Made by a program: the position numbers and the translations under genes. From Paenibacillus glycanilyticus (GTDB lineage Bacteria; Bacillota; Bacilli; Paenibacillales; Paenibacillaceae), in assembly GCF_030161375.1 (NCBI RefSeq), contig NZ_BSSQ01000015.1:62001-126000 (forward strand): a stretch of DNA of 64,000 nt, written 5' to 3'. Positions 35,805-44,709 of this stretch are shown one piece after another (the stretch's first letter is position 1; each line of letters starts with the position of its first letter). Under the pieces are notes generated by a model. That model had not been told where the DNA came from. It did no database searches and saw only the letters and a program-made list of their open reading frames with translations.

Positions 35805-37889
35805 TTAACGGTTAATCCAAGGCTGGCTGTTCCGGTTTCCTTTTCTGGACTTAGGAGCAACTGAACGGATTTTAGCCGTTTTGCGCGGTTTTGATTTTTT
35901 GCTTGCGAACTCTGCTTCGACTGGCTCTTCTTCGATACGCTTGCCGCCATGGCAGCCGCATGGATCATCTTGCGCGCCTGCGGTTTGACCCGGCCAGTAA
36001 GAATAAGGAGTAAAACCTTGTGCTCCTGCAACCGGATTGCCATAACCATAGCCGTAGCCCATTGGAGCAAAGCCGGCTGGCGATACGTTAGAGCCAAGCG
36101 CCATTGGCGCCGCATTAGAACCAAGAGCGGTCGGGCCTACGTTCGAGCCAAGAGCCGTCGGGCCGACATTCGAGCCAAGAGCCGTCGGGCCGACATTCGA
36201 ACCAAGAGCCATCGGCGCTACATTAGGGCCCATTGCTTCTGGAGACACCATTCCCGGATGGCCATACCCATAACCGTAACCGTAGTCAGGACCCATTTCT
36301 GCCGGGGATACCATTCCCGGATGGCCGTAACCATAGCCGTAGTCTGGGCCCATGCCAGCAGGCGATACCCAGCCAGGACCGTAGCCGTAACCGCCGGCAG
36401 GACCTGTCATCTCCGGACTAACAAACGTTGGAGCGGCATTATTGTCCGCTAGAGCAGCCGGAGATACATTGTCTGGACCAAAGCTTGCCGGCGACACCGC
36501 TCCTGGCCAGCCGTAGCCATAGCCGGGACCCATCTCTGCCGGGGATACCGCTCCTGGCCAGCCATAGCCAGGACCCATCTCTGCCGGGGATACTGCAGTT
36601 GGGCCGTAGCCGTAGCCATGGCCAAAATCTGGGCCGACATTTGCCGGAGACACTGCCGATGGACCATAGCCGTAACCTGTTTCTGCTGGAGATACGGCAG
36701 TTGGACCATAACCATAGCCATACTCCGGACCTACGCTCGCCGGAGAGACGAATCCATATCCTCCCATTGCCGGGCTTACCGCAGCCGGGCTTACGTTTGC
36801 CGGCGCATTGTCGCCAAGCGCGGCTGGAGCAACATTGTCCGCGCCAAGAACCGGTGAAGCATTCTCCGAACCAAATACAGCAGGCGATACGTTGCCCATT
36901 CCATAACCATAACCAGGGCCAGCAGCGATTGGCATTGTTCCAGGAGGGCACCACGGTCCTTCATTTGCAGGGCTTACATTGGATCCCGGCCAGCCGCCAT
37001 AACCGTAGCCAAATCCAGGTCCAACTTGCATTGGAGATACCATAGGCGCCATATTATTGCCGTAACCGCCATGGTGATGCTGGGAAGCTGCCTCAACGGC
37101 AGGAACGCCGAATTGCTTGAACAAATCAACGCTAGGTTGCAGATTCGGTTCCGCATTGGATTGCATAATAGGAGCGACATTCGCTTTCATTTTCGGCTGA
37201 ACGTTCGCTTCCATATTAGGTTTCATGTTTGGTTTCACGTTCGCCGCTTCTTCCGCGTGTTTCGCTTTTTTATCCGGCGATTTTTGAACCGGCAGCGCTT
37301 TTTTCGCAGGTTCTTTTGCAGCTGGCGCTACTGGAGTGACGATTGGCGCGGTTGGCGTTTTCCCCGCAGGCGCAATTGGCGCCGTCGGGATTTTTTGAGC
37401 CGGCGTTTGAGCAGACGGCATAACGCCTGTCGGTTTTTTGCCTACCCAATTTTGTACGCCGTTCATAAGCGACATCGGGTGAAGCGGATGATGCGCGTTG
37501 CCCGTACCTTGTGCGGTAACTCCGCCGCCAGATTGCATCTCTGTAGGAGTAGCCGTTTTAGGGATGTTGACAATTTCGCCGGTCAAAAGCACATTCGGGT
37601 TTTTAAGCTGCGGGTTTGCTTTAATCATGTCTGCCAGAGGCACTCCCCAAGCTTTCGACAGTTTCCAAAGCGTATCCCCTTGCTTCACTACGTGCTGATG
37701 CATAATGTCCATCCCTCCTGTTCCTCCGCCTGCTTCACTAGTTGATGGAACTTTTAGCTTCATTCCGACATCCAGCATATCCGGGTTCGTAATGGAAGGG
37801 TTCAATTTTAAAATGTCGTCAATCGATACATTATGTTTCTGCGCAATGAAATACAATGTATCGCCTTTCTTTACTACATGGATTTTCAC
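35805..37889 (-). CDS. SafA-like LysM spore coat assembly protein with long repetitive tail
   Basis: 694-residue protein. Two LysM peptidoglycan-binding domains come first: residues 2-48 (KIHVVKKGDTLYFIAQKHN start) and about 64-110 (HVVKQGDTLWKLSKAWGVP). SafA guides inner spore coat assembly and binds SpoVID and cortex. The middle is Pro/Ala/Lys-rich. From about residue 270 a low-complexity tail repeats VSPAEMGPGYGYGW-like units, then GSNVGPTAL units. It ends in a basic tail with CGCHGGK. The GTG at 37889 has AGGAGG 10 nt upstream, so it is preferred over the frame's earlier ATG. Location between pheA and bofC matches B. subtilis safA. Orthology beyond the LysM part is inference. Confidence 0.82.
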   Translation of the reverse strand: MKIHVVKKGDTLYFIAQKHNVSIDDILKLNPSITNPDMLDVGMKLKVPSTSEAGGGTGGMDIMHQHVVKQGDTLWKLSKAWGVPLADMIKANPQLKNPNVLLTGEIVNIPKTATPTEMQSGGGVTAQGTGNAHHPLHPMSLMNGVQNWVGKKPTGVMPSAQTPAQKIPTAPIAPAGKTPTAPIVTPVAPAAKEPAKKALPVQKSPDKKAKHAEEAANVKPNMKPNMEANVQPKMKANVAPIMQSNAEPNLQPSVDLFKQFGVPAVEAASQHHHGGYGNNMAPMVSPMQVGPGFGYGYGGWPGSNVSPANEGPWCPPGTMPIAAGPGYGYGMGNVSPAVFGSENASPVLGADNVAPAALGDNAPANVSPAAVSPAMGGYGFVSPASVGPEYGYGYGPTAVSPAETGYGYGPSAVSPANVGPDFGHGYGYGPTAVSPAEMGPGYGWPGAVSPAEMGPGYGYGWPGAVSPASFGPDNVSPAALADNNAAPTFVSPEMTGPAGGYGYGPGWVSPAGMGPDYGYGYGHPGMVSPAEMGPDYGYGYGYGHPGMVSPEAMGPNVAPMALGSNVGPTALGSNVGPTALGSNVGPTALGSNAAPMALGSNVSPAGFAPMGYGYGYGNPVAGAQGFTPYSYWPGQTAGAQDDPCGCHGGKRIEEEPVEAEFASKKSKPRKTAKIRSVAPKSRKGNRNSQPWINR
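36090..36220 (-). repeat. 27-bp tandem repeats within the SafA-like gene
   Basis: In-frame 27-bp units encoding VGPTALGSN, three nearly identical plus degenerate flanking ones (VAPMALGSN, AAPMALGSN). The wider tail (36.06-37.08 kb) consists of degenerate GYGYG/VSPA coding repeats. Such arrays are prone to length variation. Confidence 0.85.
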
Positions 37890-37995
37890 TAGCCAAAAAC
37901 CTCCTGTCACGTACTTTGTGTAACGGCACGGCGAATGCCTGCTATCAATCCTTACATCCTATGCAGAACATAGGCTGGTGTCTCCACCTTCACGC

Positions 37996-38030
37996 AAAAA
38001 AAATAGCGGCGCCATCAAAGGCACCGCTAT
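37996..38030 (-). terminator. Terminator after pheA
   Basis: Minus-strand ATAGCGGTGCC and GGCGCCGCTAT arms (one G-T pair), 6-nt loop, then TTTTTTT. It closes the ACT-hom-thrB-pheA operon. Confidence 0.93.
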
Positions 38031-38043
38031 CTTCTCTATTTCA

Positions 38044-38922
38044 TTACTTAAGCTGCTCATAAGTAAAGCTTGGATAAGTTCCGAGTATACGCACCTGGCA
38101 TCCAAGAGCTTCGATCTCTTCAAGCGCCGACGGCAGAAGAACCGTGTCAAGCGCCATCTCGATATCGATATAAAAATAATAATTGCCCAGCTTTTTCTTC
38201 GTCGGGCGGGATTCGATTTTGGACAAGTTAATTTTGCGCCAAGCAAATGCCGCTAGCACTTGATGAAGCGCACCTGGGAAATCCTCCGGCAACGTAATCA
38301 ACACGCTGGTCTTCTGCGCTTCGGATTGGCGCGCCGTAAAAGGCTCGGGGCCAACGAGCAAGAACCGGGTGAAGTTATTATCATGATCGGTGATCCCTTG
38401 GCTAAGCACGTCCAGCTCGTTATTGGCGGCTGCCGTCATCGTGCCGATTGCCGCCCACCCTTGTCCGGGATTTTCCTTCACGATCTTGACGCCTTCAGAC
38501 GTGCTGCCAACCGTTTCGATCTCCGCATGCGGGAGCTCATTGCGCAGGAATTGAAGACATTGGGCAATTGCGACAGGATGGCTGATTACTTTTTTGATCT
38601 TGCTGAAATCCAATCCGCCGTCTTCTCCTGCTGCTTCAGAAGCTCGGCCGATCAGGTTCTGAATGGAAGGATATACCCATTCCGCCTGGATCGGCATGTC
38701 CACCTCGTGCACAAGCCAATCCACGTGCAGATTAACGGAACCTTCAATTGTATTCTCGATTGGAACAACGCTATAATCACTGATACCGTTAACCGTCGAC
38801 ATAAATACATCGGCGATCAAGCGGTGATGTTTCCAGTTCATTTCTTCGCCTTCAATGGCAAATAATCGCTTGACGGCTTCGTCCGAGACGGATCCGGCAG
38901 GCAATACTGCAATGGTCTTCAT
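38044..38922 (-). CDS. pheA: Prephenate dehydratase
   Basis: Converts prephenate to phenylpyruvate in phenylalanine synthesis. 292 residues: a catalytic type 2 periplasmic-fold domain (YSVVPIENTIEGSVNLHVDW; NNFTRFLLVG, whose Thr-Arg is catalytic) and a C-terminal ACT domain with the Phe-binding SKIESRPTKKKLGNYYFYID. It is monofunctional, without chorismate mutase. The N-terminus lacks the usual long first strand but otherwise matches. ATGA overlap with thrB indicates translational coupling. Confidence 0.95.
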   Translation of the reverse strand: MKTIAVLPAGSVSDEAVKRLFAIEGEEMNWKHHRLIADVFMSTVNGISDYSVVPIENTIEGSVNLHVDWLVHEVDMPIQAEWVYPSIQNLIGRASEAAGEDGGLDFSKIKKVISHPVAIAQCLQFLRNELPHAEIETVGSTSEGVKIVKENPGQGWAAIGTMTAAANNELDVLSQGITDHDNNFTRFLLVGPEPFTARQSEAQKTSVLITLPEDFPGALHQVLAAFAWRKINLSKIESRPTKKKLGNYYFYIDIEMALDTVLLPSALEEIEALGCQVRILGTYPSFTYEQLK

Positions 38923-39890
38923 CGTACAACTTCTCCTTTTATGCGGTCCATGAGGTCTTGGGCAGGGCTAGCTATATCCTCTACAGTAATAACCGGACCG
39001 TCAAGGCAAGGCTTCAACCGCATTGTCTCCGCAGCAATCCCTTCCTGCTTCAACGTGCCGAGGAGGAACGGTTCCAAGCCCGAATCGTTCTTGCTGCCTG
39101 CTTCCACAAACGCGATCAGGGTTGGGCCCGCGCCGCTTAATGCCGCTCCGAGAGCACCGTATTCCGTTGCATGCTCCAGTATCGTGGACATGCCCGGGAT
39201 CAGCGGTGCCCGGTAAGGCTGATGGAGCCGGTCTCGCATGGCATGGCGGATTAATCCAAGCTCGCCGCTCGCAAGCGCCGCAACAAGCAATGAACTGCGC
39301 CCTACATTAAATACAGCGTCAGCCATGCTGATTTGCGAAGGCAACGCATGGCGTGCTTTTTCGGTCGACAGCTGGAATGCCGGAATAGCAACCAATGTTT
39401 CCAGCTTCGCATGTGGCGTAAGCTTCACGTAATCTGCGCGTTCCCCATCCCATGCGGATACAACGATACCGCCGAACAAGGATGCGCCAACATTGTCGGG
39501 ATGTCCCTCCAGCTTAGTGGCGAGCTGGAACAACTTATCGTCAGACAAAGGGCCGCCGATAAGGGCGTTTGCCGCTACCAGCGCGCCAACGATTGCCGTT
39601 GCGCTGCTTCCGAGACCTCTAGCTAGCGGGATATCGCTGTACATGGCCACTTCCAGTTCCGGTACGCTTACTCCCGCTTCATCAAATACAAGTTGAGCTA
39701 CTTCATATAGCAAATTGGATTTATCGGTAGGAATGCCTTGCATATTGTCGCCGAACAGTCGAAATGTTGTCTTCTCCGCGGCCGACATCTCGATCCATGC
39801 GTATAACGAAAGAGCCATGCCAAGCGTATCAAAGCCCGGCCCTAAATTTGCCGTGCTGGCTGGCACTTTCACAATTACTCGATTATTCAT
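38919..39890 (-). CDS. thrB: Homoserine kinase
   Basis: GHMP-family kinase making O-phosphohomoserine for threonine synthesis. 323 residues with PASTANLGPGFDTLGMAL at the N-terminus, the phosphate-binding loop DIPLARGLGSSATAIVGAL (about 86-104) and the C-terminal GALGAALSGAGPTLIAFVE motif. It is between hom and pheA in one operon. No threonine synthase (thrC) gene is seen here. Confidence 0.96.
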   Translation of the reverse strand: MNNRVIVKVPASTANLGPGFDTLGMALSLYAWIEMSAAEKTTFRLFGDNMQGIPTDKSNLLYEVAQLVFDEAGVSVPELEVAMYSDIPLARGLGSSATAIVGALVAANALIGGPLSDDKLFQLATKLEGHPDNVGASLFGGIVVSAWDGERADYVKLTPHAKLETLVAIPAFQLSTEKARHALPSQISMADAVFNVGRSSLLVAALASGELGLIRHAMRDRLHQPYRAPLIPGMSTILEHATEYGALGAALSGAGPTLIAFVEAGSKNDSGLEPFLLGTLKQEGIAAETMRLKPCLDGPVITVEDIASPAQDLMDRIKGEVVR

Positions 39891-39944
39891 GACGGATAAA
39901 GCTCCTTTATCTGCTTTTGCAATCTTGCAATCTTGATGACTTGT

Positions 39945-41231
39945 TTAGCCTTCTACGCGGTAGACGCTTTTCACTTTGCGAATCACGTCCAGCGATTCAA
40001 ACCTCGCAAGTACTTTGTTGATTGCGGCTTTATTCGCATCATGCGTAATAACGATAATTTCCGCGTCCGGATTCACGGGGTTCGGCTGCTGCAGCACCGA
40101 TTCCAGGCTAACTTCGTACTCGGCGAAAATTTGCGTAATTTGAGCAAGCACGCCTGCGCGGTCATCCACATGCAGGAGCAGGAAATATTTAGAGGAGATT
40201 TGCTCATCGGACTTCAGCTTTTTCTCCTTGTAAGTCAATACGCCTTGCTTGCCGTTTACGCCAAGCTTCAGGTTTTTCACAACGGCAACAAGGTCGGATA
40301 CGATCGAAGTAGCTGTAGGCAGCTCACCTGCGCCAGGACCATAAAACATCGTCTCGCCTACGGCTTCGCCATATACATAAACCGCATTATATACACCGTT
40401 AACGGATGCGATTGGATGCGATTGCTTCACCATCGTTGGTTGAACGCTGATGCTGAATTGGTCATCTTGGCGCTCGGCAATGCCAAGCAGCTTCACTTCG
40501 TAACCAAGACGTTTCGCGTACAGGATATCCTCTTTCGATACTTTCGACATCCCTTGCACGGACACATCTTCAAGAGCAACTTTTGCGCGGAAGCCAAGCG
40601 TTGCGAGGATTGTCATTTTACGGGCAGCATCAAGGCCTTCCACATCGGAAGTCGGATCCGATTCGGCATAACCAAGTTCTTGTGCTTCCTTCAATACCGC
40701 ATCATAAGAAGCGCCTTCCATGCTCATCTTAGACAGGATGTAATTCGTTGTCCCGTTCACAATACCCATAATTTTGGTAATGCGGTCGGAGGAGAACCCT
40801 TCCACCAAGGTGCGGATAATCGGAATGCCGCCGGCCACGCTTGCCTCGTACAATACGTCGCAGCCATTCTCTTGCGCTTTTGCCAGAATTTCCGGACCGT
40901 GCAGCGCCATCAAATCCTTATTGGCCGTTACGACATGTTTGCCCCGGGAAAGAGCTTCCATAATATATTCTTTTGTTGAACCGATACCGCCCATGACCTC
41001 AACGATTACGTCAATGTCCGGATTGCCGATAATCTCCCACGGATCCTCCGTCAGCTTGCTTGCGTCAATCGAAATGCTGCGCGACTTGCTTTTATTTTGC
41101 ACGAGAATTTTCTCGATAACGATCGATGAGCCGACCTGGCTTTGCAAATCTTCCTGATGCCCTTCCACAATGCGAACTACGCCAGTCCCTACTGTACCGA
41201 GACCAAGTAAACCTACCTTCACTGGCTTCAT
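39945..41231 (-). CDS. hom: Homoserine dehydrogenase
   Basis: NAD(P)H-dependent reduction of aspartate semialdehyde to homoserine, branch point to Thr and Met. 428 residues: Rossmann fold GLLGLGTVGTGVVRI (about 8-22), dimer/catalytic region with EASVAGGIPIIRTL and GTTNYILSKM, and a C-terminal ACT domain (LLHVDDRAGVLAQITQIF) for feedback control by threonine. It starts 18 nt after the ACT-protein gene. Confidence 0.97.
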   Translation of the reverse strand: MKPVKVGLLGLGTVGTGVVRIVEGHQEDLQSQVGSSIVIEKILVQNKSKSRSISIDASKLTEDPWEIIGNPDIDVIVEVMGGIGSTKEYIMEALSRGKHVVTANKDLMALHGPEILAKAQENGCDVLYEASVAGGIPIIRTLVEGFSSDRITKIMGIVNGTTNYILSKMSMEGASYDAVLKEAQELGYAESDPTSDVEGLDAARKMTILATLGFRAKVALEDVSVQGMSKVSKEDILYAKRLGYEVKLLGIAERQDDQFSISVQPTMVKQSHPIASVNGVYNAVYVYGEAVGETMFYGPGAGELPTATSIVSDLVAVVKNLKLGVNGKQGVLTYKEKKLKSDEQISSKYFLLLHVDDRAGVLAQITQIFAEYEVSLESVLQQPNPVNPDAEIIVITHDANKAAINKVLARFESLDVIRKVKSVYRVEG

Positions 41232-41249
41232 ATTATTCCCTCCATCTAA

Positions 41250-41687
41250 TCAACCTTGTCCAATAACGGCTGCTTTACGCACGCCTTGCTGGCTGCGAAT
41301 CACTTCAATAAGCGTTGTCAGTTCTTCATTGAGCTGAGAAATATCTACCGATATGACCACGTTGGCGAATCCTTGAAGCGGAATGCTCTGATTCATTGTC
41401 AGCACATTGCCTTCAAGGCTTGCCACAAGACCCAATACCTTAGATAATACACCGGATCGATGCTCCAAATCCATGGATATCGTCACGATCCGCTCACGTT
41501 CCAGCTCCTGAAGGCCGTATACGCCATCTTTATACTTGTAAAAAGCGCTTCGGCTGAGGCCAACCTTCTCGACCGCCTCATGCACCGTGGACGCTTCGCC
41601 CCGGTTTAGCATCTCTTTGACTTGAATGGTCTTGGCAATCGCTTCCGGGAGCATATCCTCACGAACGACATAATAACGATGCGTCAC
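41250..41687 (-). CDS. pheB: ACT-domain regulator PheB (UPF0735)
   Basis: 145-residue protein. An N-terminal helix-turn-helix-like segment (EVHEAVEKVGLSRSAFYKYK, allowing for exact boundaries) precedes an ACT domain (ITISMDLEHRSGVLSKVLGLV region). The family, B. subtilis PheB/YszB, sits next to amino-acid genes and may bind an amino acid to regulate them; function is unproven. Translation starts at GTG with GGGAGG upstream. It is the first gene of the hom-thrB-pheA operon. Confidence 0.87.
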   Translation of the reverse strand: MTHRYYVVREDMLPEAIAKTIQVKEMLNRGEASTVHEAVEKVGLSRSAFYKYKDGVYGLQELERERIVTISMDLEHRSGVLSKVLGLVASLEGNVLTMNQSIPLQGFANVVISVDISQLNEELTTLIEVIRSQQGVRKAAVIGQG

Positions 41688-41731
41688 TATTTCGTCCTCC
41701 CTACAAAGACAGTTGTTCTTCTATAATGGAC

Positions 41732-41760
41732 ATTATATCGGAAGATAGCTAATGCGGCAA
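41732..41760 (-). promoter_or_regulatory. Sigma-A promoter of the pheB-hom-thrB-pheA operon
   Basis: TTGCCG (41760-41755), 17-nt spacer, perfect TATAAT (41737-41732), about 45 nt upstream of the GTG start. Confidence 0.75.
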
Positions 41761-41783
41761 TAGGTAACTGCGAGGCTTTACAA

Positions 41784-41811
41784 GAAAAAAGACGGCCATA
41801 GAAAGGCCGTC
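41784..41811 (-). terminator. Terminator after obg
   Basis: Minus-strand GGACGGCC and GGCCGTC arms, 7-nt loop, then TTTTTTC, 25 nt after the obg stop codon and directly upstream of the next operon's promoter. Confidence 0.93.
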
Positions 41812-41835
41812 CTTGTTCGTCTACTATTATATAGC

Positions 41836-43155
41836 TTAACCGTTATAGTCGCTGCCTTCAAAGAACTCGAAGGTGAAGTCGGCGATTTGAACCGTATCTC
41901 CGTCTCTAGCTCCTTCGCGGCGAAGCGCCGCATCAACGCCCATCTTCCGCATCAATTGCGCAAACCGCATAATAGCGTCGTACGAGTTCATGTTCATGCG
42001 CTTCAGATAGTTCTCGATTCTGAGGCCCTTCACGACAAAGATTTCGTCTTCGCGGTGGATGGTGAAGCTGTCGTCTTCGCGTTTCTCGAACGTGAACACT
42101 TTGCGTTCCGCAACGTCTTTCACTTCTTCAAGCGCGACTTCCTCCGGCACGGAGTCCAGCGTATCCGCTGCTTTGTACAGAAGCTCCTGCACGCCTTGTT
42201 TGGTCAGCGAGGAGATCGGGACAATCATGTATTCGCGATCACCGCGAACTTCATCCAGCTGCTGCTTGAACAATTCCAGATTGTCAGCCGCCTCTGGCAT
42301 ATCCATCTTGTTCGCCGCAATAATCTGCGGACGTTCCGAAAGCTTCTCGTTATATTTCACGAGCTCTTCGTTAATTTTGACCCAATCCTCGAACGGATCG
42401 CGTCCTTCTGTTCCCGCCATATCCACGACATGGACAATAACTCTCGTCCGTTCAACATGCCGCAAAAACTCATGGCCAAGTCCAATGCCTTCATGCGCGC
42501 CTTCAATCAGCCCCGGCAAGTCCGCCATAACAAAGCTGCGGCTGTCGCCGACATCCACTACGCCAAGGTTCGGCGTAATAGTTGTGAAGTGGTACGCGCC
42601 AATCTTGGGCTTGGCACCGGATACAACCGATAGCAGCGTCGATTTGCCTACGCTCGGAAACCCAACAAGTCCAACATCCGCCATAACTTTAAGCTCCAGC
42701 GTTACCCAACGCTCTTCGCCTTCTTCACCGTTCTCGCAAATATCCGGAGCCGGGTTGTTAATGGTCGCGAACCTTATGTTGCCGCGACCGCCGCGGCCGC
42801 CGCGCGCAACAACAACCTCTTGCCCGTGACGCGTCATGTCGGCGATAATCTCTTGCGTATCATCATTGACGATAATGGTGCCCGGAGGGATTCGTACGAT
42901 CATATCATCCGCGCTTGCGCCATGCATCGATTTGACTTTGCCGCGTTCGCCTGCCGGTCCTTTGAAATGCTTCTGGTAACGGAAGTCCATCAAAGTCCGG
43001 AGACCTTCATCGACACGGAAAATAACGTCGCCGCCATTACCGCCGTCGCCGCCTGCTGGTCCGCCTTCCGGTACGTATTTCTCTCGGCGGTAGGACACGA
43101 TTCCGTTGCCCCCGTTGCCGCCTTTTACAAATATTTTCGCTTTATCGACAAACAT
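41836..43155 (-). CDS. obg: Obg family GTPase
   Basis: Essential GTPase linked to 50S ribosome assembly, stress signalling and, in bacilli, sporulation. 439 residues: Gly-rich Obg fold (VKGGNGGNGIVSYRRE and GGPAGGDGGNGG), G domain with G1 GFPSVGKSTLLS, G2 YHFTTITPN, G3 DLPGLIEGA, G4 ANKMD, and a C-terminal OCT domain. The frame extends 23 codons into spo0B, but MFVDKAKIFVKGG at 43155 with GGGGG upstream is the standard start. It begins 16 nt after spo0B, as in B. subtilis. Confidence 0.97.
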   Translation of the reverse strand: MFVDKAKIFVKGGNGGNGIVSYRREKYVPEGGPAGGDGGNGGDVIFRVDEGLRTLMDFRYQKHFKGPAGERGKVKSMHGASADDMIVRIPPGTIIVNDDTQEIIADMTRHGQEVVVARGGRGGRGNIRFATINNPAPDICENGEEGEERWVTLELKVMADVGLVGFPSVGKSTLLSVVSGAKPKIGAYHFTTITPNLGVVDVGDSRSFVMADLPGLIEGAHEGIGLGHEFLRHVERTRVIVHVVDMAGTEGRDPFEDWVKINEELVKYNEKLSERPQIIAANKMDMPEAADNLELFKQQLDEVRGDREYMIVPISSLTKQGVQELLYKAADTLDSVPEEVALEEVKDVAERKVFTFEKREDDSFTIHREDEIFVVKGLRIENYLKRMNMNSYDAIMRFAQLMRKMGVDAALRREGARDGDTVQIADFTFEFFEGSDYNG

Positions 43156-43171
43156 GTTGTTTTGCCCCCGT

Positions 43172-43909
43172 TCAAGCGCGCCAATCCGCTTCCAATACCA
43201 ATTTCCGCTGCGGATGCTCCACATCGACCGGCAACAGATACGCGCCTTCCAACTGCTGTTTTATTTTATCCGCGAGCTGCTGCTCGCTGGTTAAATCTCC
43301 CTCGTAATAAAACGCTACCGTCAGCTTCTCCTCTATGCGGGAGAGACTCAAAGTGAGTACTGCCGGATCGCCATAACCCGTCTTTACCGAAAATCTGTAG
43401 GCATTGATCAGGCTAATCAGGTTTTCCGCTATATCCCGGCCCTTGTCGTCCAGTTCATTCAGATGAATGCCTTCATCAAGTTTCACCTCAAGCTGCAACG
43501 CATTGGTTAAGGTGCGGAAGGATTGTATATAGCTAATCAGCGAAGGTATGCCAAGTTTTGCGATTTGACTCTCTTCCGTCATTCTAACCCTTATTTTCTC
43601 CACGTATTCCACGGTTTTATCCAGCTTGTTCATCCGTATGTATCCGAATAATACCTGAAGATCATTCATCCAATCATGCCGGTGATGATTTAATGTCTTG
43701 ACGCCGGCCGTTTGCAGCATCTGCACCGTCCGCGCCATTCTTAGTTCTTGCTCTTTGCGCTCCGATTTCATCCAGTATACCGCAGCTGCTATCGTCCATA
43801 GGAGAAAAAGTGCATTCAGCCACGTCTGCGATGGCCAAATGAATACAGCCGCAAAAGGCAGCACAACGGAAGCCGCCGCCGACTGTCTCGCCACTCTAAT
43901 GCGATCCAT
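43172..43909 (-). CDS. spo0B: Spo0B-like sporulation phosphotransferase, membrane-anchored
   Basis: Phosphorelay protein passing phosphate from Spo0F to Spo0A. The key segment is LNHHRHDWMNDLQVLFGYIR, where the His before Asp-Trp is the expected phosphorylation site in the four-helix-bundle dimer domain. A degenerate ATPase-like domain follows. Bacillus Spo0B is soluble and about 190 residues. This one has about 245 residues and an N-terminal hydrophobic stretch (ASVVLPFAAVFIWP and LNALFLLWTIAAAVYW) that probably spans the membrane twice. The ATG at 43909 is preferred over a GTG five codons upstream. Location before obg supports the assignment. Confidence 0.82.
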   Translation of the reverse strand: MDRIRVARQSAAASVVLPFAAVFIWPSQTWLNALFLLWTIAAAVYWMKSERKEQELRMARTVQMLQTAGVKTLNHHRHDWMNDLQVLFGYIRMNKLDKTVEYVEKIRVRMTEESQIAKLGIPSLISYIQSFRTLTNALQLEVKLDEGIHLNELDDKGRDIAENLISLINAYRFSVKTGYGDPAVLTLSLSRIEEKLTVAFYYEGDLTSEQQLADKIKQQLEGAYLLPVDVEHPQRKLVLEADWRA

Positions 43910-43987
43910 CGTGTTCGATCCCACTTTCTGCTTGTTTCTAGCTAAATCAGTATAGCACGCGAATACGGCAGCTGGAAGGTCTAAACA

Positions 43988-44019
43988 AACAAAAACCCCG
44001 GCCTGTCATCAGGCCGGGG
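43988..44019 (-). terminator. Terminator after rpmA
   Basis: Perfect minus-strand stem CCCCGGCCTG/CAGGCCGGGG with ATGA loop, then TTTTTGTTTG, 13 nt after the rpmA stop. Confidence 0.95.
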
Positions 44020-44032
44020 CTCTTTGCTGTTA

Positions 44033-44344
44033 TTAAGCTTCTACTGCTGCGGCTACCGGAGCCAGATCAACAGGGTACACGCTCACTTTTTTGCGATCGC
44101 GTCCCAAACGTTCGAACTTAACAACGCCTTCAACCAGTGCGAACAGCGTGTCATCTTTACCGATGCCCACGTTAGTGCCCGGGTGAATTTTTGTACCGCG
44201 TTGGCGGAACAAAATGCTGCCAGCGGATACGACTTGACCGTCAGCGCGTTTAGCGCCAAGACGTTTCGAATGGCTGTCGCGGCCGTTCTTTGTAGAACCT
44301 ACACCTTTCTTCGATGCGAAAAGCTGAAGATCTAATTTCAACAT
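44033..44344 (-). CDS. rpmA: 50S ribosomal protein L27 (with Prp-cleaved N-terminus)
   Basis: 103-residue L27 whose N-terminus reaches the peptidyl-transferase centre. It begins MLKLDLQLFASKKGVGSTKN. The LQLF/ASKKG junction is the site where Prp removes the N-terminal extension in Bacillota. GRDSHSKRLGAKRADGQVV is the conserved core. Located in the rplU-prp-rpmA operon. Confidence 0.98.
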   Translation of the reverse strand: MLKLDLQLFASKKGVGSTKNGRDSHSKRLGAKRADGQVVSAGSILFRQRGTKIHPGTNVGIGKDDTLFALVEGVVKFERLGRDRKKVSVYPVDLAPVAAAVEA

Positions 44345-44361
44345 GGTGTTTCCCTCCTTCG

Positions 44362-44697
44362 TTAAAGAAGTTGTTCATGAATTACGACAAATTTGCCGTA
44401 AGATTGTGCGATATTGCCGAGCATAACGACCATCGATTCGAGCAACAACTGCACTTTGTCGTCGGTTTCTTTATCAGACTGCTCTGTAATGTCTGACGAT
44501 AGCCAGCCATTCTTCATCGAAGCCGGTAATTTCACCTTCGTCAAAGCCTCGATAGCATTGACGGTTCCGACCGATACGGCCGACACCCCGGCGCAGATAA
44601 TATCCTTGCCGCGGTCTGCATACTTCGCGTGTCCGGAGATCGCAAAAGATACAATCCGTCTGTCAGTGGCTCTACGTTCGATCGTAACAGATATCAT
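44362..44697 (-). CDS. prp: Ribosomal-processing cysteine protease Prp
   Basis: 111-residue YsxB family protease that trims the N-terminus of L27, needed for ribosome function. The catalytic His lies in ISGHAKYADRG (about residue 23) and Cys in KDIICAGVSAVSVG (about 35). The substrate, L27 with its LQLF/ASKKG site, is encoded 17 nt downstream. It begins 12 nt after rplU. Confidence 0.95.
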   Translation of the reverse strand: MISVTIERRATDRRIVSFAISGHAKYADRGKDIICAGVSAVSVGTVNAIEALTKVKLPASMKNGWLSSDITEQSDKETDDKVQLLLESMVVMLGNIAQSYGKFVVIHEQLL

Positions 44698-44709
44698 AAG
44701 AAAGTCCTC

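Noticed and set aside
36090..36220. Regular short repeats that could suggest a CRISPR array
   Set aside because: 27-bp units are adjacent, without unique spacers, and are in frame within a protein-coding gene.
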